DNA of 16,887 nt from Candidatus Caccovivens faecavium. Its GTDB lineage: Bacteria > Bacillota > Clostridia > Christensenellales > UBA1242. Within the stretch, counting starts at the first letter, position 1. Every line of letters starts with the position of its first letter. Both the position numbers and the translations under genes were made by a program. The notes beneath the pieces are model-generated. The model ran no database searches. It saw only the letters and a list, made by a program, of their open reading frames with translations, and was not told where the DNA came from. This document shows positions 4,874 through 12,417 of this stretch, one piece after another. The stretch covers positions 1 to 16,887 of the forward strand of contig DVLK01000069.1 of assembly GCA_018715545.1 (NCBI GenBank). Reading direction: 5' to 3'.

Positions 4874-6469
4874 GTGGAAAATAAAACTTGTTATGAGATG
4901 CTAAAAGAGGGTGCCGATATGAAAAAAGGCAATATCATCTTCAATGACCATAAAATATCCATGAAAACATTTTTGAAAAATATTGAAGATTTTGCGATTT
5001 CACTGAAAAAGTTAGGCTTTAATAAGGGTGATGTGCTGACAATCTATCTTCCAACTTGTCCACAGGCGCTTGTGGCTTTTTATGCTTGCTCGAAACTTGG
5101 TGTTGTGGCAAATATTGTGCATCCACTTTTACCTCTCGACCAACTGCGTGAAAATTTAAAGAAGACGAAATCGAAAGGCTTGATGTATTACGACATCTTG
5201 ATTAGAAATCATAAGGACCTTGCCTCACTCAATCAAATTTTGATAAATTGTTCAATATCAAACTATGTGATATTGAGAAAAGTTCTCTTTTTGTTGTTTG
5301 CTATATACAAATGTCGAACCTATAAAAAGGCGATAAAATATTCTAAACTTATCAAGCATAACAAAAATGCTACACCGACTGAGGTGGAAGGGGAAGGAAG
5401 TGATGTTGTCTGCACCATGCACAGCGGTGGAACAAGCGGACAGCCAAAGATTATTGAACTACAAAACAACGCTCTCAACGATTTGAGCGTAGCATTAGAG
5501 AAGATGTATACTCGTAAAATCCGCGGTGGTGGCAGTGAGTATTCGCTCGTTGCCCTACCAATCTTTCATGCTTATGGCTTGGGCGTATCTGTACATACCT
5601 GTTTGACCAATCAATATAGCTTAATTCTTGTGCCAAACTTCAAACCGAAAAAATTTAATGCGATTATAAAAAAATACAATGTCACTTTCTTTGCGGGTGT
5701 CCCCGTTATGTTCAAGAAGATGATTGAATACAAAAACTTTTACGGCAAACATCTTGCAAAACTGAAAGATTTGTGGTGTGGCGGAGATGTTCTCACCGAA
5801 CCGTTCGTGGAACATTTTGATATGATATTAAAAAAATACAAAAGTTCGGCGCGACTTTTTAGAGGCTATGGACTAACCGAAGTTTCCAGCGTGTGCGCGG
5901 CAAACACTTTTGAGCATTATCGACCGTATAGCTGTGGCAAAGCCATTCCTTACACCAAAATTGAGATTTGGGATGAAGAAAACAACCTTTTATCTCCAAA
6001 CAGGATAGGTGAAATTGCCATAGGCTCGCCGTCAGTTATGAGAGGTTATCTAAATGAGGTTAATGGTTTTGTCCACAAAGAGGGAATAAAATGGGTAAAG
6101 ACGGGCGATATGGGCTACATGGACGAAGACGGCTACCTTTACATATTAGATAGGCGCAAGCGTTCCATAAAGATAAACGCCATTAATGTCTTTCCATCTG
6201 AGATTGAAAATTTGGTTAAAAAATTGGATTACATAGATGAAGCGTGTGCAGTGCCATATCACTATAATGAAAAGACCTATATCAAACTTTACATAACCAT
6301 GAAAGACAAGGAAATTGCGGAAGAAAGAGTGAAGCGAGAAATTCTCACTCTTTGCAAGAAAAATTTGATTAAATATTCTGTTCCGCGTGTTATTGAGATA
6401 GTTGAAGAAATGCCACGAACTAAGTTCGGAAAAATAGATTTTAAAAAATTAGAATTGGAGAATAATTAA
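4874..6469 (+). CDS. Acyl-CoA synthetase-like AMP-forming ligase
   Basis: The 531-residue protein is a class I adenylate-forming enzyme. Such enzymes activate a carboxylic acid with ATP to an acyl-adenylate and usually pass it to coenzyme A. Core motifs are in order: SGGTSGQPK (184-192, phosphate loop), FHAYGLG, WCGGD, GYGLTE (331-336), TGD (410-412), DRRKRSIK and a C-terminal PRTKFGK with the expected catalytic lysine near 520. A hydrophobic basic stretch near 135-160 (VLFLLFAIYK) may touch the membrane. Chain length and acid are not predictable. I chose GTG at 4874 because AAAGGAG lies six bases upstream; ATG at 4844 has no ribosome site. It is directly followed, with no gap, by two membrane acyltransferase-like genes, which suggests it supplies their acyl-CoA. 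Confidence 0.88.
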   Translation: MENKTCYEMLKEGADMKKGNIIFNDHKISMKTFLKNIEDFAISLKKLGFNKGDVLTIYLPTCPQALVAFYACSKLGVVANIVHPLLPLDQLRENLKKTKSKGLMYYDILIRNHKDLASLNQILINCSISNYVILRKVLFLLFAIYKCRTYKKAIKYSKLIKHNKNATPTEVEGEGSDVVCTMHSGGTSGQPKIIELQNNALNDLSVALEKMYTRKIRGGGSEYSLVALPIFHAYGLGVSVHTCLTNQYSLILVPNFKPKKFNAIIKKYNVTFFAGVPVMFKKMIEYKNFYGKHLAKLKDLWCGGDVLTEPFVEHFDMILKKYKSSARLFRGYGLTEVSSVCAANTFEHYRPYSCGKAIPYTKIEIWDEENNLLSPNRIGEIAIGSPSVMRGYLNEVNGFVHKEGIKWVKTGDMGYMDEDGYLYILDRRKRSIKINAINVFPSEIENLVKKLDYIDEACAVPYHYNEKTYIKLYITMKDKEIAEERVKREILTLCKKNLIKYSVPRVIEIVEEMPRTKFGKIDFKKLELENN

Positions 6470-7747
6470 ATGGAAAAAGTTGAAGAAGCAATAATTAAAA
6501 ACGATAGGATGTTACCTATCGTCGATACTGATGCGAAAGAAAGCAAGCGTATTAAAAGCATAGACAGATTCCGCGGATTTTGTGTTTTTTGTATGCTAAT
6601 CTTTCAATTTTTAAAAAACTTTCCTAGTCTTGGAATTTTGTCTAGGCTTGCCGACCATTCGCTGTCAAAAGGCATAATCATCTTGCCGGGCATGACGCTT
6701 GCAGACATAATTGCACCAGCATTTATCTTTGCAATCGGCTTAACCTTTACACTGTCTTTCACTAAGTGGCAAAGGCTATATGGCACAAAACATGCCATTA
6801 TTCACTACTTAGAGCGTGCGCTCTCCATTGTTGGACTTGGCACTTTTCTTGATTTATGCAACAAGGTCCTTGACAGCATGAGCGGTTACACCTTAAATGC
6901 GTTTGACTACACAGTGCTTGCCTTCACTATTGTGGCAATTATCGGCTTAATTTTAAGATTACTTGCCCTTATTCCAGCTTGGAAGAAAAAATTGTCAGTG
7001 CCAGCAGAACACATCTTCTATGTGGCACTTTCTTGCATGGGCATTATGAACATCATAATAACCACCATTGACTTCTTTGCCATTCAAAACAATTTCAGTG
7101 CGTTTAGATATGACTATTGGGTGACCTTGCAAGGAATTGGATTTGCTATTTTAGTTGCCTTTCCATTTGTTAAATCTAAATGGTGGGTTAAACTTATCGG
7201 AGCGTCAGCAATCTTTGTTGCCTTCACTGTTTTCCACCAATTAGGCAACAACAAGGCATGGCTTGATGTGATTGTGCATGGTGGCACGATAGGTGGCTTT
7301 GGTTGGGGTGCAATGTTAATCTTTGATATGATGATAGCCGATTTCTATTTTATGAAGAAAAGGCATATTTCACTTGCACTTTCTGCCATATTCTGCACGC
7401 TAGGCGTTTTCTTGACGCAGTGGCTTGGAGTGATAAATCTTGGCAGTTGTTCGCCAACGTTTATCTTAGTAAGCGTTGGGCTAAGTGGATTAATCTTCTT
7501 CATCTTTGATTATCTTGATAAATACATAACGTGGAAATTTGAATTTCTCGTTTGGTGGGGCAAAAATCCTATCATCATGTTCTTAGTGGAATTCTTCGTC
7601 ATCGGTGTTTACACCACGGTCATGCCAGAAAGCGCCTTATCGGGTGCAAGTTGGTGGCTCGCGGGAATTCAAGGAATTTTGGCAATAGTGCTGTTGACAG
7701 CATTTGCATATCTTCTTGCAAGGAAGAAAAAATCAATTAGTTTATAA
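6470..7747 (+). CDS. Multi-pass membrane acyltransferase-like protein 1 (HGSNAT/DUF5009-like)
   Basis: The 425-residue protein has about ten hydrophobic segments. After a soluble N-terminus comes KSIDRFRGFCVFCML, matching the S-x-D-x-F-R-G opening of heparan-alpha-glucosaminide N-acetyltransferase-like proteins (COG4299/DUF5009). A loop ADHSLSKGIIILPG and TLADIIAPAFIFAIGL follow. In the human enzyme the loop before the equivalent (A)DL-x-x-P-x-F-x-F-x-x-G helix holds the catalytic histidine; H63 here is in the matching place. Members move an acyl group from cytosolic acyl-CoA onto a sugar on the far side of the membrane. Other parts, such as GGTIGGFGWGAML and WWGKNPIIMF near the end, also fit. 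The ATG follows the synthetase TAA with no gap. The real acceptor is unknown; a cell-wall or capsule sugar is inferred. Confidence 0.75.
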   Translation: MEKVEEAIIKNDRMLPIVDTDAKESKRIKSIDRFRGFCVFCMLIFQFLKNFPSLGILSRLADHSLSKGIIILPGMTLADIIAPAFIFAIGLTFTLSFTKWQRLYGTKHAIIHYLERALSIVGLGTFLDLCNKVLDSMSGYTLNAFDYTVLAFTIVAIIGLILRLLALIPAWKKKLSVPAEHIFYVALSCMGIMNIIITTIDFFAIQNNFSAFRYDYWVTLQGIGFAILVAFPFVKSKWWVKLIGASAIFVAFTVFHQLGNNKAWLDVIVHGGTIGGFGWGAMLIFDMMIADFYFMKKRHISLALSAIFCTLGVFLTQWLGVINLGSCSPTFILVSVGLSGLIFFIFDYLDKYITWKFEFLVWWGKNPIIMFLVEFFVIGVYTTVMPESALSGASWWLAGIQGILAIVLLTAFAYLLARKKKSISL

Positions 7748-7758
7748 AGGAGGAAAAA

Positions 7759-9060
7759 ATGAAAAAAGAAAAAAGTGATGTAATTATCGAAGAAGTTTTA
7801 AAAGGCGAAAAAATGGAATATCGTGCTAAGGCAGAGCAAACATCAGAGAAAGGCGAAAGGCTATTATCTATCGACAGATTTAGAGGACTTTGTATGTTCT
7901 TGATGGTATGTTCTTTCATTCTTCCAATTTTCTCTTGTTTCAACTTTTTAGCACCGATTATTGAGCATGGTGCGGATGGCTTCCAAGTTTTGCCAGGAGT
8001 TTCGTTCGCAGACTTGTTTGCGGCTATGTTCATCTTTGTTATAGGGTTGACAATCTGCAAAAGTTTTAAATCGCGTGAAAGAAAATACGGCACGCGTAGG
8101 GCATATTGGCAACTTGCCATAAGATTTTTAGCACTGATTGGAATTGGTATTTTATTTAATGGTTTTGAAAATGGTTGGGTAGACATCTTCACAGGCTCAA
8201 AGACATTTTCTGAACTTTCCATAAAAATTCAAATCTTTGCTGTTATGTTTTGGATTGCATTTGCCCTTTTAATTGTCTTTTTAATCAGCCTTGCTGTTAA
8301 AAATGAAAAATTTAAAAAGGTTTCATCTGCAATGCTACGCTATTTCCTTGCTATCGCTGGCGTTTTAGCGTTGTATTTCATCTTAGTAAGCACAGCAGAA
8401 AAAATCACAGTGCCAGCAGATGGTGAGCGTTTTGGTGGTTGGGAATGGGACACTCTACAAAATATTGGACTAGCAGGACTTATGGCTCTTCCATTCGTTA
8501 AGTTCGACAAATGGGGCAGATTGATTATTGTTTCAATCACCTTTGTTGTTATGACAGTGCTTATGCAAAACGGACTTTTCCCTCTTGCAAATAAGATCTT
8601 GGAAGGAGGTATATTTGGTGGTTTCAGCTGGGCAGGTATACTTCTTTTAGGTTCAGTTTTTGCCGAACTTAAAGACGACAAGCGCTATTGGATAATGTCC
8701 TCACTTATGCTTTTAATCTCCGTAGTTTTAATTGTTGCCTTCGGCTTTACCGCAGCAAAAAGAGGTTGCACACCAGTCTACGCACTCTTCTGTGCAAGCA
8801 TATCTTCTATGATTTGGGGCGGACTTAACTTCTTAAATAACTGGAAGCCTAAGTTCAGCTTCTTCGCAATTTGGGGAAGCAACGCCATTTTAACTTACAT
8901 ATTGACGTTGGTTGTTAGTATGCTTTTCGGCGGACTTTTAGAGACGCAGATGGCATCACTACATCCAGCCGCAGCGGTGGTCATCGTGCTTGCAATTTTA
9001 GGACTATTCACTTTGATGAATTGGTATCTCAGAAAGAAAAATCGCTTTGTTAGAATTTAA
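7759..9060 (+). CDS. Multi-pass membrane acyltransferase-like protein 2 (HGSNAT/DUF5009-like)
   Basis: The 433-residue protein is a paralogue of the preceding one with the same layout: a charged soluble N-terminus, LLSIDRFRGLCMFLMV, an external loop with IIEHGADGFQVLPG, FADLFAAMFIFVIGL, then about eight further membrane segments, GGIFGGFSWAGIL and IWGSNAILTYIL near the end. H70 corresponds to the conserved loop histidine. The two copies clearly arose by duplication but have diverged, so they may form a heterodimer or accept different sugars. It starts 11 bases after the first copy with AAGGAGG upstream and is the last gene of the operon, followed by a terminator at 9096. Function as a transmembrane acyltransferase is inferred from the family. 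Confidence 0.75.
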   Translation: MKKEKSDVIIEEVLKGEKMEYRAKAEQTSEKGERLLSIDRFRGLCMFLMVCSFILPIFSCFNFLAPIIEHGADGFQVLPGVSFADLFAAMFIFVIGLTICKSFKSRERKYGTRRAYWQLAIRFLALIGIGILFNGFENGWVDIFTGSKTFSELSIKIQIFAVMFWIAFALLIVFLISLAVKNEKFKKVSSAMLRYFLAIAGVLALYFILVSTAEKITVPADGERFGGWEWDTLQNIGLAGLMALPFVKFDKWGRLIIVSITFVVMTVLMQNGLFPLANKILEGGIFGGFSWAGILLLGSVFAELKDDKRYWIMSSLMLLISVVLIVAFGFTAAKRGCTPVYALFCASISSMIWGGLNFLNNWKPKFSFFAIWGSNAILTYILTLVVSMLFGGLLETQMASLHPAAAVVIVLAILGLFTLMNWYLRKKNRFVRI

Positions 9061-9095
9061 CTTGCTTGCAAAAAGAAGATATTCAAGTAAAATTT

Positions 9096-9119
9096 CTCGA
9101 CTTAGGTCGGGATTTTTTA
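9096..9119 (+). terminator. Terminator of the acyl-CoA synthetase / membrane protein operon
   Basis: A stem CTCGAC/GTCGGG (9096-9101 with 9106-9111, one wobble pair) and a TTAG loop are followed by ATTTTTTAT. It lies 36 bases after the stop of the second membrane gene. An alternative pairing TTCTCGA with TCGAGAA (9094-9100 with 9120-9126) is also possible. Confidence 0.65.
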
Positions 9120-9141
9120 TCGAGAACAAGGCGAATTTTGC

Positions 9142-9176
9142 GGTCCTTCGACCAAGCATTGCTTGGTCGAAGGACC
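9142..9176. repeat. Perfect 16-bp palindromic hairpin, REP-like
   Basis: Arms 9142-9157 and 9161-9176 are perfectly complementary with an ATT loop. The TCCTTCGAC core also occurs as the end of the neighbouring repeat unit (9276-9284), so this is a palindromic variant of the same repeat family. Confidence 0.8.
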
Positions 9177-9322
9177 TAAGAGAGTGCAGCGTGTCTTTAT
9201 GAGATTCTTCGACACGCTCGCTAACGCTCACGGCTCAGAATGACAGTATACGCTTAAATCTGTCATCCTGAGCTTGTCGAAGGATCTGAGAGAGTGCAGC
9301 GTGCCTTTATGAGATTCTTCGA
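9166..9322. repeat. Direct repeats 110 bases apart, REP-like family
   Basis: Segments 9166-9212 and 9276-9322 agree at 44 of 47 positions. Between them, 9233-9246 pairs with 9260-9273 (13 of 14, plus a wobble), giving a TGTCATCCTGAGC-type hairpin. Intergenic repeats of this type are spread through many bacterial genomes. The rest of 9061-9378 shows no gene; its minus-strand frame at 9004-9231 is made of repeat and antisense sequence. Confidence 0.85.
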
Positions 9323-9378
9323 GAAACTTTGCGAATATTTAGGCGCTTACTTGGTAAAACTAAAAATTGGAGGTATAT

Positions 9379-10629
9379 ATGAAATTTAATCCGTTTTTAG
9401 AAAAGCCAAAGAGCTTAGAAAGCTCGTTGATGGACTTTAAAAAGCTTTCCGGCAAGCCTTACAACAAGCTTGAAAGCAGTCCATACACGCGTGTGCGTTG
9501 CATACTCATGAACGGCACTGAGTATGAAGCGGTGTGGTTTTCACATCATTTTCATAGACACATAGATGACAATGACTTAAAGCGCTCGCTAGCCCTTGTT
9601 AGGCGCAATGAACAGCAACAGCAAAAGTTAATTTCTTCGTTAAAACCTATCGATGAAAATCTGCTTGAAACAACAATCGGCTATGAACAACTTGCGGTCG
9701 ATTTGACGGCGTTTTTAGCACAGCATGTGAAAGACAAGAATGTTAAAAGTGCGCTTGACTTTGCACTATTAGAGGACTTCGACCACCTTTATCGATATGC
9801 AAATATGCTGGAAAGTGACATGGGTTGCAATGCCGAGGACTATGTTGGCGACTACACCGAAATCATGCCAGCGCGACCAACAGTGGCACATCATCGTCAC
9901 CCTTACGACAGCGTAAAAAATCATATCTGCAATAAAACTGCCGATCCGTTCGACAAGTGTGCTGTGAACATCATCACCGCCGCCGAGCAACAGACGATGA
10001 ACTACTATATGAACCTTGGACAGTTCTATAAAAACCAAAAAGGCAGGGAAGTCTACACCGAAATTGCCATGGTGGAAGAACAACATGTTACGCATTATGG
10101 TTCTCTTATCGACCCGTCGGCATCTTGGTTTGAAATGTGCTTGATGCATGAATACATTGAGTGCTATCTCTACTACTCGATGCTCTGTGATGAAAGTGAT
10201 GAGAGCGTGAAGAAAGTTTGGGAGATGCTGTTAGAGCAAGAGATAGCACACCTTCATAGCGCCGTCAAGAATTTAAGAAAGTATGAAAAGAAAGAGTGGC
10301 AAGAGGTCATTCCAAACGGCGAGTTTCCAGAACTCATTTCCTTTAAATCTAACAAGAACTATATCAGGAACATCTTAAAGGACACCGTCTATAACACCGC
10401 AGACAGAGAAGGGTATATCAACATCAATGACCTTTCCGATGACGCCGATTTCTTCAAATATCAACGAAAGGTAATTAAAAAGGAAAAAGATGTAGCATCT
10501 CATAAGGTTATTGAGGAGCATATCGAGAGATATGGCGAGGATTATCGCGTGGAGGACAAGCCAAATCCTATCAAGCCTCTTCAAGATAGAACCACTGACA
10601 ACACCGAAGTCGGCAGGGTTAAGTATTAG
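9379..10629 (+). CDS. Large ferritin-like protein of unknown function
   Basis: The 416-residue protein is mostly helical. A complete di-iron type set of a ferritin-like bundle can be seen: E203 (AAEQQ), E233-x-x-H236 (EEQH), E258 or E261 (HEYIECY) and E288-x-x-H291 (EIAH). An N-terminal half-set, E103 (GYEQL) and E132/D133 to H136 (LEDFDH), suggests a second, related helical pair. There is also a histidine-rich stretch (FSHHFHRH near 54-61; AHHRH near 170-174). No signal peptide is seen, so it is cytosolic or packed in a cell structure. Possible roles are oxygen or peroxide handling, iron storage or a redox oxidase; none is proven. ATG 9379 has GGAGG upstream. The last 11 bases overlap the end of the opposite-strand XRE gene. 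Confidence 0.72.
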   Translation: MKFNPFLEKPKSLESSLMDFKKLSGKPYNKLESSPYTRVRCILMNGTEYEAVWFSHHFHRHIDDNDLKRSLALVRRNEQQQQKLISSLKPIDENLLETTIGYEQLAVDLTAFLAQHVKDKNVKSALDFALLEDFDHLYRYANMLESDMGCNAEDYVGDYTEIMPARPTVAHHRHPYDSVKNHICNKTADPFDKCAVNIITAAEQQTMNYYMNLGQFYKNQKGREVYTEIAMVEEQHVTHYGSLIDPSASWFEMCLMHEYIECYLYYSMLCDESDESVKKVWEMLLEQEIAHLHSAVKNLRKYEKKEWQEVIPNGEFPELISFKSNKNYIRNILKDTVYNTADREGYININDLSDDADFFKYQRKVIKKEKDVASHKVIEEHIERYGEDYRVEDKPNPIKPLQDRTTDNTEVGRVKY

Positions 10630-10834
10630 GGTTTTCGTCCACAAGATAAGTGACTTTCACATCATAAAATCGTGCGAGTTTGAATAAGGTTCTTACATGC
10701 ATCATAGCATGTCCGCACTCATATTTAGAGTAACTCCTCAAACTTATGCCTGTCATCTTTGCAACCTCACTTTGTGTGAGGTTTTTCTTTTTTCTAAGCT
10801 TCCTTAAATTGTAAGCAAAGGATAAATTAGGCAA
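10619..10834 (-). CDS. XRE-family helix-turn-helix regulator (71 aa)
   Basis: The small protein is a single helix-turn-helix of the Cro/CI (XRE) type: NLRKLRKKKNLTQSEVAKMT, then GISLRSYSKYECG as turn and recognition helix, then a LFKLARFYDV helix and a short YLVDENP end. It fits the usual 65-75 residue length and binds DNA as a dimer. The start is a TTG at 10834 without a good ribosome site; an in-frame TAA lies five codons further up, so it cannot extend much. It faces away from the FAD oxidoreductase and shares the 10835-10914 intergenic region with it, so that promoter is a natural target. Its 3' end overlaps the ferritin-like gene by 11 bases. Confidence 0.82.
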   Translation of the reverse strand: MPNLSFAYNLRKLRKKKNLTQSEVAKMTGISLRSYSKYECGHAMMHVRTLFKLARFYDVKVTYLVDENPNT

Positions 10835-10881
10835 AATCTTTAAAATTTACCTTTAAAAAGATAAAAAAAATTTTTTAAATA

Positions 10882-10890
10882 TGGTATAAT
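10882..10890 (+). promoter_or_regulatory. Extended -10 promoter of the FAD oxidoreductase
   Basis: TGGTATAAT is a perfect extended -10 box with a weak -35 region in the A/T-rich stretch before it. The start is predicted near 10897, close to the GGAGG at 10905. Confidence 0.65.
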
Positions 10891-10914
10891 GGTTTTGTTT
10901 TAGTGGAGGTATAT

Positions 10915-12318
10915 GTGAATAACTATGATGTTGTGATTGTTGGCGCTGGTCCTGCTGGACTTTTCACTGCTTACGAGCTTAAAAGATTAAATAAGGCTTT
11001 AAAAGTTTGTTTGATTGACCAAGGCAAGCGTGCGAAAAATCGCATTTGTCCTATGAAGCAGGGACATAGCTGTGTAAATTGTCAACCTTGTCAAATTTTG
11101 TCGGGCTTTGGCGGAGCTGGAACATTCAGTGATGGCAAACTTAATTTCATTCCGAAACTTGGCAAGAGCGACCTATTTAAATATATGTCGGAGAGTGAAG
11201 CCTATAAAATCATCGACGATACAGAGGAAATTTTTAATAAGTTTGGCATGGACGCTGAGGTATATCCAAAAAGCACGGAAAAGAGCGAAGAAATCAAGCG
11301 TCAAGTGACCTTAAAAGGTGCAAGACTTCTTCTTATCAAACAAAAACATCTAGGTTCTGACACATTGCCAGAGCATATCGAAAAATTTACAACCTATCTT
11401 GAAGATGAGGGCGTGGAAATTATTGAAAGTGGAAACGTTTTAGATATAGAGCAAGATGAAAACAATCTTAATTATGTTACATACGAAAAGGCAAACAGCA
11501 CAGCAAAGATGAGTGCTAAATATGTCGTTGTTGCGCCAGGACGAACGGGTGCAGAGTGGGTGCAAAAATTACTTGATAAGCACAATATTCCATATAACTC
11601 TCAAAGCATAGAAATAGGTGTTCGCGTGGAAGTCAGAAAGGAGATATTAAAGGCTATCACCGATGTCATCTATGACCCGACGATATTTATTAAGACTAAG
11701 ACTTATGGCGACGAGATAAGAACTTTCTGCACAAATCCAGGTGGCTATGTGACAAAAGAAAATTACTATGGCTACATCTGCGTAAATGGCCATGCGCTCA
11801 AAAATATTAAGTCAAACAATTCCAATTTCGCCTTTATCTCCAAAGTAACCTTGACTCAGCCTGTCACAAACACTCGACTTTACGGCGAGTCCATTGCACG
11901 CATTGCTAATGTGCTTGGAGATAACAAACCTATCATTCAAACGCTTAAAGACTTGAAACAGGGCAGGCGCAGTGAGTGGCACAGGATTAACAAGGGCTTC
12001 ATTGAGCCTACTTTAAAGGACTGTGTGGCGGGCGACCTTGCTCTTGTCATGCCTTATAGGATTATAACCAATATTTTGGAGGGCTTAGAGGAGTTAGACA
12101 AAATTATTCCTGGTGTGAACAATGATGAAACGCTCTTGTATGGTCCAGAGATAAAGTTCTTTTCAAATGAAATTGAAACGGACAACAAATTTAAAGTCAA
12201 AGATAAAAATTTATACTTCATAGGTGACGGCGCAGGAAAGGCGGGCAATATCGTTGTGGCAGCCGCAACAGGGCTTATTTCAGCGCGCGATATCATTGAA
12301 AAAGAAAAAAATAAGTAA
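10915..12318 (+). CDS. FAD-dependent oxidoreductase with a cysteine cluster (COG2509 type)
   Basis: The 467-residue protein begins with a Rossmann dinucleotide fold, DVVIVGAGPAG (glycines at 10, 12 and 15), and ends with IGDGAGKAGNIVVAAATG, the second FAD-contact block. This fits the uncharacterised FAD dehydrogenase family COG2509. Near the start, ICPMKQGHSCVNCQPC gives C45, C53, C56 and C59, a cluster that could hold a metal or an iron-sulfur centre. A GFGGAGTFSDGKLN block follows, also typical. Substrate and partner are unknown. I chose GTG at 10915 because GGAGG lies five bases upstream; the frame four codons earlier has no ribosome site. The opposite-strand XRE gene may regulate it. Confidence 0.83.
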   Translation: MNNYDVVIVGAGPAGLFTAYELKRLNKALKVCLIDQGKRAKNRICPMKQGHSCVNCQPCQILSGFGGAGTFSDGKLNFIPKLGKSDLFKYMSESEAYKIIDDTEEIFNKFGMDAEVYPKSTEKSEEIKRQVTLKGARLLLIKQKHLGSDTLPEHIEKFTTYLEDEGVEIIESGNVLDIEQDENNLNYVTYEKANSTAKMSAKYVVVAPGRTGAEWVQKLLDKHNIPYNSQSIEIGVRVEVRKEILKAITDVIYDPTIFIKTKTYGDEIRTFCTNPGGYVTKENYYGYICVNGHALKNIKSNNSNFAFISKVTLTQPVTNTRLYGESIARIANVLGDNKPIIQTLKDLKQGRRSEWHRINKGFIEPTLKDCVAGDLALVMPYRIITNILEGLEELDKIIPGVNNDETLLYGPEIKFFSNEIETDNKFKVKDKNLYFIGDGAGKAGNIVVAAATGLISARDIIEKEKNK

Positions 12319-12340
12319 AGTTAAAAACAAGCTGATTTTC

Positions 12341-12386
12341 TGAGATTCTTCGACACGCTCGCTTTCGCTCACGGCTCAGAATGACA
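12341..12386. repeat. Third copy of the REP-like repeat
   Basis: It matches 9200-9245 at 44 of 46 positions; the two differences are adjacent bases. It lies between two converging genes, where it may also limit read-through, since no ordinary terminator is seen in 12319-12417. Confidence 0.85.
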
Positions 12387-12417
12387 AAAAAAGGCTTAGT
12401 TTTTGAGATGTTTTACT

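Noticed and set aside
7737..8222. Minus-strand frame of 161 codons inside the second membrane gene
   Set aside because: It is antisense to the membrane protein; the plus-strand frame has clear family motifs and a strong ribosome site.
9004..9231. Minus-strand frame of 75 codons over the operon end and repeats
   Set aside because: It is made of antisense of the membrane gene, terminator and REP-like sequence, with no ribosome site or family features.
9142..9322. CRISPR array
   Set aside because: Only two direct units at 110-base spacing, with a palindromic insert and no equal-length spacers; REP-like repeats explain them.
9769..10149. Minus-strand frame of 126 codons inside the ferritin-like gene
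   Set aside because: It is antisense to a well-supported gene and has no recognisable motif or ribosome site.
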